Below are positions 44,987 to 54,023 of a DNA stretch of 64,000 nt, piece by piece. The stretch is from an uncultured Bacteroides sp. GTDB taxonomy: Bacteria; Bacteroidota; Bacteroidia; Bacteroidales; Bacteroidaceae. A program made the position numbers and the translations under genes. The stretch covers positions 1 to 64,000 of the forward strand of contig CABUKU010000008.1 of the NCBI GenBank assembly GCA_902492205.1, in the 5' to 3' direction. Below the pieces are notes generated by a model, which saw nothing but the letters and a program-made list of their open reading frames with translations, did no database searches and had not been told where the DNA came from. Every line of letters starts with the position of its first letter. The stretch's first letter is position 1.

Positions 44987-45565
44987 TTATAAAACTCCTG
45001 CTCTTACACGGCTCAACGTTTCGGGAGTCATTAATAAAAAAGATGCGATATGTATCAATGCCGCACGTTTAGATGCTTCAGGAAATGCCTTGATAAACTT
45101 ATCATAGCGCTCACGTGCCGTTTCAAACCTGAAAAAGTCCGCTTTTCTTTGTGATCCTACCAAAGACTGCTCCATAATTTTCCTATAAAGCACTTCAACT
45201 TCGGGAACTTCTGCTGCCAACGCTTCAAGAGGATCATGGGGAATACAATACAATTCGGCCGGTTCAAGGGCTTCTGCCATTAAATAAGTAGGTTCTTGCT
45301 TAAAGAAACTCTCGATACAAATAAAGATACAGCCTTCCGTGGAAAAATGTTCAGTGAGGTCTTTTTCATGCTTATAATAGAATTGACGAACCAATCCTTT
45401 ATTCACATAGCATATATGGCGGCATATTTGTCCTTCATTGAGAATGATTTCACCTTTATCATACTCTTTCAACACAAGAATTTCAGAGAAACGCTTCAAT
45501 GGTTCTCCCGTCAAAGGATAGAGCGGATCGGCTATCGCTTTCGCCATCTTAATACGATCTTCCAT
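44987..45565 (-). CDS. Crp/Fnr-type transcription regulator
   Basis: 192 residues: a cyclic-nucleotide-binding-like beta-barrel (about 25-115, with KGEIILNEGQICRHICYVNKGLVRQFYYKHEKDLTEHF) and a short C-terminal helix-turn-helix (about 155-192, HIASFLLMTPETLSRVRAGVL). The short C terminus is normal for this Bacteroides subfamily. No cAMP-binding arginine signature is obvious, so the ligand is unknown. It has its own promoter (TTTG-20 bp-TATCTTTG) and lies between the DUF3943 gene and the fimbrial locus; whether it controls either is unknown. Confidence 0.85.
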   Translation of the reverse strand: MEDRIKMAKAIADPLYPLTGEPLKRFSEILVLKEYDKGEIILNEGQICRHICYVNKGLVRQFYYKHEKDLTEHFSTEGCIFICIESFFKQEPTYLMAEALEPAELYCIPHDPLEALAAEVPEVEVLYRKIMEQSLVGSQRKADFFRFETARERYDKFIKAFPEASKRAALIHIASFLLMTPETLSRVRAGVL

Positions 45566-45590
45566 GATAGATATGGTTTGTTTGCAAAGG

Positions 45591-45622
45591 CAAAGATACG
45601 AACTATTTAAAATTTATACAAA
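45591..45622 (-). promoter_or_regulatory. Promoter of the Crp/Fnr gene
   Basis: On the minus strand TTTG (45619-45622) and TATCTTTG (45591-45598) are 20 bp apart, 25 bp before the ATG at 45565. Confidence 0.75.
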
Positions 45623-45821
45623 GTTAAGCGAATGTTTTCATCTTGTTCTTTTGTTTCATATAACAACATAAAATCAACTAAAAAATTTGTGCCATTAAAT
45701 AGGCGTTTCAGAGCGTTTCAGGAAAAAATGGGAGATTTAAACAATTAATGGAACATTTCTGAAACATACAAACTGCCCCACAGATACTTAAAACGGCGTT
45801 TTACATAGAAGAATGTGTCAG

Positions 45822-46001
45822 AAAACGATCGTTTATTGGAACAGCAAAAATAGAATAAAAAAATCATATTTCGAATAAAAAAATTGGAAAATATAATTTT
45901 TACGTAAATAATTTATTTTTAGCTAAATACCAAAGTGCTATTATATGTTTAATTCAAAGTTGTAGAAATTCGAAAAAAGTGTTCCAATAAACGATCGTTT
46001 T
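45822..46001. promoter_or_regulatory. Candidate invertible promoter segment (inverted-repeat bounded)
   Basis: Bases 45822-45843 and 45980-46001 are exact 22-bp inverted copies, each containing the 12-bp palindrome AAACGATCGTTT. They bound 136 bp of AT-rich DNA with no gene. The best -7-like word inside, CAACTTTG, is on the minus strand at 45955-45962, with TTG at 45985-45987, 22 bp upstream, as a weak -33. Inversion would turn this promoter to the right, toward the fimbrial operon. In the orientation shown, only a weak rightward word (TATGTTTA at 45944) is present. Inversion itself has not been seen here. Confidence 0.6.
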
Positions 46002-46015
46002 AAAAGACACACAAA

Positions 46016-46603
46016 ATGAATAACTACAAGACTATAAAAACGACACATTTTATATCATTATCACACATAAAACATGATATTAGTAACAATATAATAAGCA
46101 TAAAGCACATTATACGAGATAAAGGATTTAACATTAAAACAAATAGTTGTTCAAGCAATATTATGCTGTTTATTATATCAGGTAAAATAAAAATATGTCT
46201 CAACGAAAAACATGAATATATATCAAATAGTGATACAATAATCTTCATACCACGTAACTCTAATTTTGACATAACCTATATAGAAAGATCTGAAGTAGTA
46301 ACCACAACATTCCAAGCTATAAAGCAAACTTATAGCAAAAAACTATTTCAAATGCTTGCAGTTAGCAATGTACCGGAAAAGGGTAAACAAATAAAATCCA
46401 CCTTTCCGGCATTGCATTTCAATAACATTATCAGGGAGTATCTCAACGATGTACGCAAGTTCATCACAAACCCCATAAACAAAGGATGCAAATGTGAAGT
46501 ATTCGAAGACGACTTCTTCATCGTCTTCGGAGTGTACTATGAGAAAGAAGATTTAATGAGACTGTTTTTCCCCATTTTAGATAACCCGCAACTGATTAAA
46601 TGA
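46016..46603 (+). CDS. AraC-type sensor domain protein without DNA-binding domain
   Basis: 195 residues, unusually AT-rich at the 5' end. The sequence follows the cupin-like N-terminal half of AraC-family regulators (IMLFIISGKIKICLNEKHEYISNSDTIIFIPRNS) and the helical linker VFEDDFFIVFGVYYEKEDLMRLFFPILDN seen before the helix-turn-helix in Bacteroides AraC proteins. The frame then ends at QLIK with a TGA that overlaps the ATG of the DUF3575 gene by 4 bp; no helix-turn-helix follows in any frame. It is therefore either a truncated regulator or a stand-alone sensor. It begins 14 bp after the right inverted repeat, so it is the first gene under control of the segment at 45822-46001. Confidence 0.65.
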   Translation: MNNYKTIKTTHFISLSHIKHDISNNIISIKHIIRDKGFNIKTNSCSSNIMLFIISGKIKICLNEKHEYISNSDTIIFIPRNSNFDITYIERSEVVTTTFQAIKQTYSKKLFQMLAVSNVPEKGKQIKSTFPALHFNNIIREYLNDVRKFITNPINKGCKCEVFEDDFFIVFGVYYEKEDLMRLFFPILDNPQLIK

Positions 46604-47160
46604 TGAAAAGAGCAATATTCATAGGTATATTGGTATGTGCCATTAATGTCACTGCACAGGCACAGAGCGTGGCAATAAAGACAAACATGCTTTATTGGGC
46701 TACAACAACTCCCAATCTTGGAACAGAATTTGCCATAAACAGGCACTTCACAACCGAACTGTGGGGAGCATATAACTCATGGAAGTTCAAAAACCAAATG
46801 AAGCTGAACATATACATGATTCAACCCGAAGTGCGTTACTGGCCGTGTCAGAAATTCGAAGGGCACTTTTTCGGAATACACGGGCACTTTGCACACTTCA
46901 ACATGGGAATGATTCCATTCATTTCCTCCATGAAAAACATTCTTTACCGGGGCGATCTCTATGGCGGAGGAGTGTCTTACGGGTATCATTGGGCAATAGC
47001 CTCACGCTGGGGATTGGAACTGAACATAGGGGCAGGATATATGAACCTCAAATATGACAAATACCAATGTGCAGACTGTGCGGAGCCGCTGGGAAGCTAC
47101 CAAAGGAACTATTTCGGGATTACCCGCGCAGGAATATCTGTTTTGTATTTCATCAGATAA
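46600..47160 (+). CDS. DUF3575 outer-membrane protein of the fimbrial operon
   Basis: 186 residues with a signal peptide (about 1-22). The DUF3575 signature is visible: SVAIKTNMLYWATTTPNLGTEFAINRHFTTELWGAYNSW, QPEVRYWPCQKFEGHFFGIHGH and GGGVSYGYHWAIASRWGLELNIGAGYM. This small beta-barrel family usually comes first in Mfa-type fimbrial loci, followed by DUF3868 and the anchor subunit, as here. The 4-bp ATGA overlap with the sensor gene implies coupled translation. Confidence 0.85.
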   Translation: MMKRAIFIGILVCAINVTAQAQSVAIKTNMLYWATTTPNLGTEFAINRHFTTELWGAYNSWKFKNQMKLNIYMIQPEVRYWPCQKFEGHFFGIHGHFAHFNMGMIPFISSMKNILYRGDLYGGGVSYGYHWAIASRWGLELNIGAGYMNLKYDKYQCADCAEPLGSYQRNYFGITRAGISVLYFIR

Positions 47161-47177
47161 AAAGAAAGGGAGTGAAT

Positions 47178-48722
47178 ATGAAAGCTTATTATATAGTTGT
47201 GTTTACTTTGGTTTTATTTTTTCTTTCAACAGCAAAGGTGTCAGCGGTAGATATAAGCATTAGCAGAGTCAGTGCACATATCGAAGGTGACAGCCTTTGC
47301 ATTGAAATGAAACTGGACGTAAGTGCGGTGAAAGTCACTCAAGCAGTGGCATTCACCTTTACCCCCATATTACAAAACAGGGGAAAACTCATGGTACTCC
47401 CCGCCGTGGTGGTGACAGGCAAACGGAGGGCGAAATTCGACAGGCGGGAAGTATTGTTTTCTACTCCGGAAGGATACAAAAAACCATTGTACACCATTTA
47501 CGGGAACAGTAAGGAACGCAGAAACGTGGTGGACTACAAGATACTGGTACCTTATGGCTTATGGATGGAACACGCATCACTCTCACTCATGCAGGAAGTG
47601 AAAGACTGCTGTGACATGCAACTGCTCGGAGTGGAGAAGTTGATTCAGGACTTGGCTATCACAGGAATTGCCATACTCACACAGGGAGAAACCTATTGGG
47701 CAGCGACAGGCACGGAAAAAGTAAATACAGGGAGAGGAATAATCACCCCATGTCCGCCAAGCCCATATACCGATATGGTATCTTATCTGGAGCCGGATAT
47801 GGAAGCGGAAAAGCACAGGACAGGAAGCGCAACGCTCTACATAGACTACCTCACAGACCGTTACGAACTGCAACCCGGCTACAAGCGTAATAAAAAGGAA
47901 CTACAAAAGCTGGACAGCCTGATGAGCCCTTTACGAAACGAAGAAAAACAAGCACACATAGAGAATATACGCATCTGCGGGTATGCCTCTCCCGAAGGAA
48001 GCTATGAACACAATGAAGCGCTTTCCTCCAACCGGGCACGCTATTTCATGAACTACATGCTGGACACCTATCGGCTGCACGAATCATTCTTTGATGTTTC
48101 GTGGGTTCCCGAAGACTGGAGCACGCTCACCCGGTTAGTAAAGCAAAAGCAACCGTTCGGATACAGAGAAATACTTGATGTGATACGGGCTGTTCCCACG
48201 TTCGACAGGAGAGAAAAGATATTGAAGGGAATATTGGACGGGAAACCGTATGCTTACCTGCGTGAAAACATTTATCCTTTACTCAGGCGTATCGAGGTTA
48301 CAGTAAACTACAATGTGGATAAAGTCACCAACGAGCAGGCGGCAGAGTTGATTTACACCCGTCCGCAAATGCTCTCCCTGCAAGAAATGTACAGGGTGGC
48401 ACGTTATTACCGGCCCGGAACGGAGCAATACCGGGAGATTTATGAGATAGCAGCACACCATTTCCCCGATGATGCGGTGGCAAACATCAATGCAGCTTCG
48501 GCAGAAATACTTACGGGAGACCTTGTATCGGCACGCAATTACCTGCAACGCTATGAAAATGACGCAAGGGCATGGAACAACCTCGGAGTGCTGGCATTCA
48601 TTGAGGAAGACATGGAAAAAGCAGCCGAATGGTTCCGCAAAGCGTTGGGAGTGGAACCCCACAAAGCACGTAAAAACCTGCGGATGGCGGAAGAGGCTTT
48701 AAAACAAAAGCAGAACCAATGA
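47178..48722 (+). CDS. DUF3868 / OmpA-like protein of the fimbrial operon
   Basis: 514 residues from the ATG at 47178, preceded by AAAGAAAGGGAG; the frame is open further upstream but the start gives a clean signal peptide (about 1-24). Residues about 25-140 match DUF3868 (DISISRVSAHIEGDSLCIEMKLDV). An OmpA-like peptidoglycan-binding segment follows near 260-320 (IRICGYASPEGSYEHNEALSSNRARYFMNYM). The C terminus carries a TPR-like pair (AWNNLGVLAFIEEDMEKAAEWFRKALGVEP). It probably holds the fimbrial assembly to the cell wall. It overlaps the anchor-subunit gene by 4 bp. Confidence 0.8.
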   Translation: MKAYYIVVFTLVLFFLSTAKVSAVDISISRVSAHIEGDSLCIEMKLDVSAVKVTQAVAFTFTPILQNRGKLMVLPAVVVTGKRRAKFDRREVLFSTPEGYKKPLYTIYGNSKERRNVVDYKILVPYGLWMEHASLSLMQEVKDCCDMQLLGVEKLIQDLAITGIAILTQGETYWAATGTEKVNTGRGIITPCPPSPYTDMVSYLEPDMEAEKHRTGSATLYIDYLTDRYELQPGYKRNKKELQKLDSLMSPLRNEEKQAHIENIRICGYASPEGSYEHNEALSSNRARYFMNYMLDTYRLHESFFDVSWVPEDWSTLTRLVKQKQPFGYREILDVIRAVPTFDRREKILKGILDGKPYAYLRENIYPLLRRIEVTVNYNVDKVTNEQAAELIYTRPQMLSLQEMYRVARYYRPGTEQYREIYEIAAHHFPDDAVANINAASAEILTGDLVSARNYLQRYENDARAWNNLGVLAFIEEDMEKAAEWFRKALGVEPHKARKNLRMAEEALKQKQNQ

Positions 48723-49654
48723 GAAAAGGATTGTCATACATATTGCTGAGTGCCTTTGTCCTGCTCACCGCATGCACCTTCGAAGACGAACCTGCCGTGT
48801 GTCCATACAACACACGGTTGGAATACTGGTATGCAGGATATGCCCTCGAAAACAGGCTGCGCCTGAGAGTGGACAGGCTGAGAGAGTATATTTTCGATGA
48901 AAGCGGGGAGCTGGTGAGCAACAGGGAACTGAAGAACGACAGCCTCACAGGGCATGAAGAAACGCTCATGCCCGGAAGATACACCGTAGTGGTATGGGGA
49001 AACCTTTATCCCAATCCCACAGACAGCGTGGTGGTGCAGGGAGATACCTTGCTGAGTACACACAACATCATATCTTTTCCCAAACATGAAAATACCAAGC
49101 ACCGGGCAAACGGTTCCAAGCTATACTACGGTTCGGGAAGCTTCACGGTGGGAGACGGAGGGATGACAAAGCATAAAATATATGTTTCTCATGCACATGT
49201 GGATTTAAAGATTACAGTGACATGGCACACAGACCGTCCCAATCTGGATGGCCCTTTGAGAATGAGGCTGCGAAACGTCCCTTCACTCTACAGCTTCACA
49301 CCCGGCTGGCAGATACCGGTATCCAATGGTGCAGGCCCGCACCTGTTCCCCGCACTGGGAAGCAAACGCATAGACCATGAGGTAACGGCTTATGAAGACT
49401 ATGCAAAAGATGTGACGGGAGAGTTCATCACACGTAGGTTCAATAATGACACACATCCGCTATGGAGCCTATATTGCGGAGACAGGCAGGTAGTCAAAGA
49501 ACTTGATTTATGGGAATACTTCCATGAATCGTTCATCAGCATGGAAAACAACATAGAACAGGAGTTCCACCTGCTCATCATCATCGGAGACAACAAGATA
49601 GTGGTCATGGAAGTATCGGGAACAGACTGGGAAGAAGGAGGATTAATCGGATAA
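48719..49654 (+). CDS. FimB/Mfa2-family fimbrial anchor lipoprotein
   Basis: 311 residues; lipobox LLTAC (Cys19). It has the two-sandwich plan of Mfa2/FimB anchor subunits: LMPGRYTVVVWG in the first half, HAHVDLKITVTWHTDRP at the second domain, and a closing KIVVMEVSGTDWEEGG. These proteins anchor the stalk to the outer membrane and end its growth. The position directly before two fimbrillin genes supports this. Its ATG overlaps the DUF3868 stop. Confidence 0.85.
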   Translation: MRKGLSYILLSAFVLLTACTFEDEPAVCPYNTRLEYWYAGYALENRLRLRVDRLREYIFDESGELVSNRELKNDSLTGHEETLMPGRYTVVVWGNLYPNPTDSVVVQGDTLLSTHNIISFPKHENTKHRANGSKLYYGSGSFTVGDGGMTKHKIYVSHAHVDLKITVTWHTDRPNLDGPLRMRLRNVPSLYSFTPGWQIPVSNGAGPHLFPALGSKRIDHEVTAYEDYAKDVTGEFITRRFNNDTHPLWSLYCGDRQVVKELDLWEYFHESFISMENNIEQEFHLLIIIGDNKIVVMEVSGTDWEEGGLIG

Positions 49655-49687
49655 TTTATTATAACAACTATTAATTTACTAATTTTT

Positions 49688-51841
49688 ATGATTATGAAAA
49701 TGAGAAAACTTTTAGTGCTGTTAACCCTATTGGGGATAACGGCAAGTTGCACAAACGAACAGGATGTGAGTCTCGCACAGGTAGGACAACCCGGAGAGAT
49801 ACAGATCATGTTCAACGGAAACGGGGCACAGGCGGAATATCCCGACACACGTGCCATAGCAACAGATGTGGAAAACCAGATTGACAAGCTGGATGTATAT
49901 GTATTTGCATCAAATGCAGAAAAAGGAACTTATTATTTTGTGGAAAAATGGAGCAAAGGCGATGCTGACGATACTGCCACAAAGAAGTTTGCACTGCAAG
50001 GAGCGGGAGTTAACAGAAAAGCATCTATATTCCCAACGGAGTACAAAGGATATCCTTACCTGAAACTCTATTGCGTGGCAAACGGAGAGATCTATAAAAA
50101 CGGAGACACACCTATAACACTCACAGCACTGACCGCTGATGCTAACGGTAGTGTAAATAATACGGCTGCTGCAAGCAAAAGTACAGAGATAGAAGAGGCT
50201 TCGCCTTTAAAAATCACTGCTGACGATGCTCCCATTGCTACCCCACTACCTATGGGAGGAGTGGCAACCACCACAATTTCATCCGATTACTCATTGGTTA
50301 CGGTAGAAATGGTGCGCAGAGTGGCACGTTTCGATATTGTGAATGATGCGGCAACAACAAATCTTACCATTACCAAAATTACACCTTTCAATGCACGTAC
50401 ATCGCATCATTTTTTCGCAGATGATAATTTTGCCACTTTATTGAAATATCCCGAAGTGGATTACACCAAGCTAAACAATGCCAACAACGGTACTACACCG
50501 GCAGCACTCTATGTATTTCCTACCAATAAAGAAAATGAAATGCAACTGCTCATTGAAGGAAATTATTCGGGCGTACCTGTCAGTTATAATGTGAAAATAG
50601 CATCCACTCCGGAACCCACAGTGACAGTTCCCGAACCTGTAGCCGCTTTCATTGATGTGAAAGCCAATAACAGATACACATTGCGCATCAAGGATGTGCG
50701 CGAAGCAGGACTCACCGTGCTGTTCGACATTGAAGACTGGACACTGGGAGGAGGAATGATTGTAAAACCAAATAATGGAAGCAAACCGGAAGTGGTGAAA
50801 ATCCAGACAGGAGAAACACCTTCATTCGAAGAGAATGTGGAAGACGATATTATACGGATTAACAATGACGGAACATTTACCCTCACAGCACAGGCAAACG
50901 GAACCACGCATGCCAACATAACTCCCATAGATCCGGCAAAAGAAATCACGTGGCTCACAACGGACAATGACAAAGCAGACAAAACAGTGATACTCGCAGA
51001 AAACGGAATGAAACAGACACAACTGACATTCACTACCACAAACACAAAAACGTTGGCAGTTGCAGGGCAAAAAGCATTGATTACACTCTTCAACTTGGCA
51101 GCTCCCGAAGATCCTGAATTTAAGAAAACGTTTATTGCAGCATTGCCGGAAGTAGAAGAAGCAACTATCAGTTGGAACACTGCTGCCGCAGAAAACGATT
51201 ACATGAACCTGATAGACAATACAGATACGGCAAATCCTGTCATATACTGGTACAAAACTGCGGGTAACAATACCGTTTCACTAAAGATAGATGCGTATTA
51301 CGACATCAGCACTACGATTACCAAAGTGGATAACGCAGGAACATTTACCCTGCCAACCTACACTGCGGGAAGCAAGACACTGACAATCACGACAAATAAC
51401 ATGGCTACAGACCTAAGCACGACAGACGGAGATTTTATCTTGACCAACCTTGCAGACGATACGAAAACAACCACTGTACATATAAAATACATTCCGGTGG
51501 AAGAGGTGAAAGCTACAATCAACAACGAAAAAGTGACACTCACAGGCAACATATGTGAAATAGATGTGGACGGCATGCCAGAAGATGGAAGTGATACCTA
51601 CACCTTCGACCTCACAATAAGTTCCGGCAAGGGAACACTTCTGCCTGTAACCGTGCCGGGATGGTTAACTATCGCCGAGAAAACGCCATTCGACAAAAAC
51701 ACAGGAGAAACGGTTTACACGGTAACAGTAAACAAAAAAGCAGTGAATTTTGACGAAGGAAACGCTGAGTTTAAACAAGCAATCAAAGATGCAACCCCGT
51801 TAAATATTACTTTTAAGAAAAAGGAAGAAATAATTATCTAA
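49688..51841 (+). CDS. Major fimbrillin-type subunit (FimA/Mfa-like, with extra domains)
   Basis: 717 residues; lipobox ITASC with Cys21 in the form that starts at 49688 (ATGs at 49694 and 49700 give shorter leaders). The segment DTRAIATDVENQIDKLDVYVFAS contains Arg55, the likely processing site after which fimbrillins are matured, and then the conserved start of the fimbrillin fold. A fimbrillin core occupies about 60-355; the rest (360-717) is a chain of threonine-rich beta domains not found in ordinary 350-450-residue fimbrillins. Assembly would be by donor-strand exchange, as for type V pili. Subunit or adhesive stalk; which is open. Confidence 0.85.
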   Translation: MIMKMRKLLVLLTLLGITASCTNEQDVSLAQVGQPGEIQIMFNGNGAQAEYPDTRAIATDVENQIDKLDVYVFASNAEKGTYYFVEKWSKGDADDTATKKFALQGAGVNRKASIFPTEYKGYPYLKLYCVANGEIYKNGDTPITLTALTADANGSVNNTAAASKSTEIEEASPLKITADDAPIATPLPMGGVATTTISSDYSLVTVEMVRRVARFDIVNDAATTNLTITKITPFNARTSHHFFADDNFATLLKYPEVDYTKLNNANNGTTPAALYVFPTNKENEMQLLIEGNYSGVPVSYNVKIASTPEPTVTVPEPVAAFIDVKANNRYTLRIKDVREAGLTVLFDIEDWTLGGGMIVKPNNGSKPEVVKIQTGETPSFEENVEDDIIRINNDGTFTLTAQANGTTHANITPIDPAKEITWLTTDNDKADKTVILAENGMKQTQLTFTTTNTKTLAVAGQKALITLFNLAAPEDPEFKKTFIAALPEVEEATISWNTAAAENDYMNLIDNTDTANPVIYWYKTAGNNTVSLKIDAYYDISTTITKVDNAGTFTLPTYTAGSKTLTITTNNMATDLSTTDGDFILTNLADDTKTTTVHIKYIPVEEVKATINNEKVTLTGNICEIDVDGMPEDGSDTYTFDLTISSGKGTLLPVTVPGWLTIAEKTPFDKNTGETVYTVTVNKKAVNFDEGNAEFKQAIKDATPLNITFKKKEEIII

Positions 51842-51848
51842 AGAATAA

Positions 51849-53873
51849 ATGAACATGAAAAAATTAATTTATAAACTATTGGCGCTGCTCATGATAACAA
51901 CATGGACAGCATGCAGCCCGGAAAACCTGTTGAATGCACCGGATGATGAAAACAATACCGACAACACAGATCCCAACAAACGCGAACTAGTCATCACCCT
52001 GCAAAAAGAGTTGAAAGTGGGCAGCGGAGTAGTGACACGCGGCATTGCAACCGATGAAGAAAACGAAATCAGCACATTAGATATCTATATGTTTGCATCT
52101 GCCTCAGAAACGGGAGAATATACATTTATGAAAAAATACAGTTACCGCAGTGATCCTATAAAAAATCCTATTCCTGCCAATGCGGAAGAAGTGAAGTTAC
52201 AAATGCTTGCAGGACAACCCTCGGTTACTCTGCATCCCGAAAAGGGAACGTATGTGAAACTGTATTGCGTGGCAAACCAACCCGAACTTTATATCAAAAG
52301 CGAAATAATGAAAACACCGGATGAAGGAGGAGATCCCGCCGGAACAGGTGAATTCGAATATAAAGTCTACACCGACTTCAAAGCTTTCAGCCAATCGGCT
52401 CCCGGCTCTATGGAAAATGTAATCACTCCCGGAGTGCCCACGGAAGAAGACTTTAAGAAATTCACTGCCAAAGTGATAGATCCGACCGATGAGAAAGGTT
52501 ATATCAGTCCGGCACTCGTCATGTCCGGAGCAACACTTACTACTATTGACTTACGTGACTTCTCGGCTGCTTCACGCCTACTTAAAGGAGTTAAGTTAGT
52601 ACGTGCAGTGGCACGTTTCGATGTATTGAACAACCCGGAAATAACAAAATTCACGATAGACTCCGTAGCCATACTCAACGGACGCCCGGTATCTACCCTA
52701 TTCCCCATCGAAGCACAAAAAGGAGAAGGAGAGAATGCTCTGATTAAATACCCCACTCTCCCACTGACAGGTGCTCAGCCAACAGATAAAGTGTACCCGA
52801 TATTCTATTCTTACGGTTCCAGTAAGGACGACCACGGAGAATTGGTACTTATAGGACGGTATGACATCAACAAAACACAAAAGCAAAAAGTATCCTATAA
52901 AATTCCGTTCATGCAAAAGAAAGGAACAGATGCAATTTACCTTGAAATAAACCCGAATCACCGCTACACAGTGGAGATTCTTGAAGCCAATCCATACGAA
53001 TTAAAGGTTAACTTCATTGTGAAAGAATGGGATGAAGGGGATAACGTGGATATTTATGAGCCGGATAATAAAGTGAATTTGAAATTGGCTGCTACAGGCA
53101 ATCATGCAAATAATGTTTATCAAGAAAGAACCAAAAGACTGTTTATGTACATAAATCCCTCCACGAAAGAAGGATCTATTATATTGGAAGCAACAAGTTC
53201 TAGTGATGTTAAAGAGGCAAAAATAGAATATCCCGGAGGAAATGTTACAGATTGGATAGAGATAAAAAAAGAAGATATTTTACCTGTAACACGAGCAGCA
53301 ACAGAAGGAAACGTCAAAATTACCCTCTCAAATAAATATAAACCGGCAACTGATAATGGAAAAAGACCTATTGGTATTCTTAAAATTAAAAATAAAATGG
53401 GAATAACTGATGAGTTTGAAGTAATAGCACTGCCTAAACTACCCGGTAATAATTATAAAACACAAATATTCGCCATAGATGATTATCTAATATCCTTTGG
53501 TCTTTCAGCGGCTAGTGGCTCCGGTTTAGCTAACATAGAAGGTTGGATTACAAACAAAAATTGGAGGTATCCGACAATGCTAGAATTTGAGCAAATGTTA
53601 GGAATGGAGAAAGCTTTTAGCGATTTTACATCAGAAGATTATACAAAATATTACCCCATTAAAAGAAATGCTTCGATATTTCAGAACAACATACCAAGTC
53701 TTGGTAATAATAAGGTATACTTTGCTACCTCAACAAAAACCGGAAACTATGAAGTTGGGGCAATCGTTTTTAATAAATCCGGAAGCATCATGCGTACATC
53801 TATATCAACTAATAGTACTTATAGTGGAGTAGCTCAAATTCTTGTTATGAAATATAACGAGAATCAACCTTAA
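51849..53873 (+). CDS. Second fimbrillin-like subunit, possible tip protein
   Basis: 674 residues; lipobox TWTAC (Cys22). The processing motif VVTRGIATDEENEISTLDIYMFAS (Arg64) and the fimbrillin core (to about 400) are followed by a different C-terminal part (about 540-674) with NWRYPTMLEFEQML and KVYFATSTKTGNYEVGAIVF, resembling the FISUMP/lectin-like tip modules of fimbrial adhesins. The gene is 7 bp after the first fimbrillin. The DNA becomes much more AT-rich from about 53050, in the C-terminal third, unlike the front part. Role as a tip adhesin is inferred. Confidence 0.75.
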   Translation: MNMKKLIYKLLALLMITTWTACSPENLLNAPDDENNTDNTDPNKRELVITLQKELKVGSGVVTRGIATDEENEISTLDIYMFASASETGEYTFMKKYSYRSDPIKNPIPANAEEVKLQMLAGQPSVTLHPEKGTYVKLYCVANQPELYIKSEIMKTPDEGGDPAGTGEFEYKVYTDFKAFSQSAPGSMENVITPGVPTEEDFKKFTAKVIDPTDEKGYISPALVMSGATLTTIDLRDFSAASRLLKGVKLVRAVARFDVLNNPEITKFTIDSVAILNGRPVSTLFPIEAQKGEGENALIKYPTLPLTGAQPTDKVYPIFYSYGSSKDDHGELVLIGRYDINKTQKQKVSYKIPFMQKKGTDAIYLEINPNHRYTVEILEANPYELKVNFIVKEWDEGDNVDIYEPDNKVNLKLAATGNHANNVYQERTKRLFMYINPSTKEGSIILEATSSSDVKEAKIEYPGGNVTDWIEIKKEDILPVTRAATEGNVKITLSNKYKPATDNGKRPIGILKIKNKMGITDEFEVIALPKLPGNNYKTQIFAIDDYLISFGLSAASGSGLANIEGWITNKNWRYPTMLEFEQMLGMEKAFSDFTSEDYTKYYPIKRNASIFQNNIPSLGNNKVYFATSTKTGNYEVGAIVFNKSGSIMRTSISTNSTYSGVAQILVMKYNENQP

Positions 53874-53907
53874 TTAAAAAAGTAACAAATAAACAACATG
53901 TATCCAT

Positions 53908-53954
53908 CCCCTCTCTTGGCATCGCCAACCTAAACGGTAACACCAAGAGAGGGG
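53908..53954. terminator. Hairpin after the fimbrillin genes
   Basis: A perfect 12-bp stem (53908-53919 CCCCTCTCTTGG with 53943-53954) and 23-nt loop. No T-tract follows, so it may be a weak terminator or an mRNA stabiliser. The 5' word CCCCTCT also occurs in the palindromic element at 54594. Confidence 0.55.
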
Positions 53955-54023
53955 AAATAAGGAAACAAAATCATTTTTTCTCAAAATAAATTTTATTATT
54001 AACCAATTAAAAAACAAATTATT

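Larger units (their letters stand above)
45566..46015. other. 450-bp non-coding control region before the fimbrial operon
   Basis: Contains the leftward Crp/Fnr promoter, two GCGTTTCAG words 10 bp apart (45703, 45713), the inverted-repeat-bounded segment at 45822-46001 and, from there, directly the first fimbrial gene. The A+T content is very high in 45844-45979. Confidence 0.7.

Noticed and set aside
44987..45140. Truncated helix-turn-helix in the Crp/Fnr gene
   Set aside because: The short C terminus looked like a truncation at first, but many Bacteroides Crp/Fnr proteins of about 190 residues end in the same way.
50584..51180. 198-codon open frame on the minus strand
   Set aside because: Shadow of the threonine-rich fimbrillin gene; the repeated Val/Ser/Phe runs reflect the complement of its codons.
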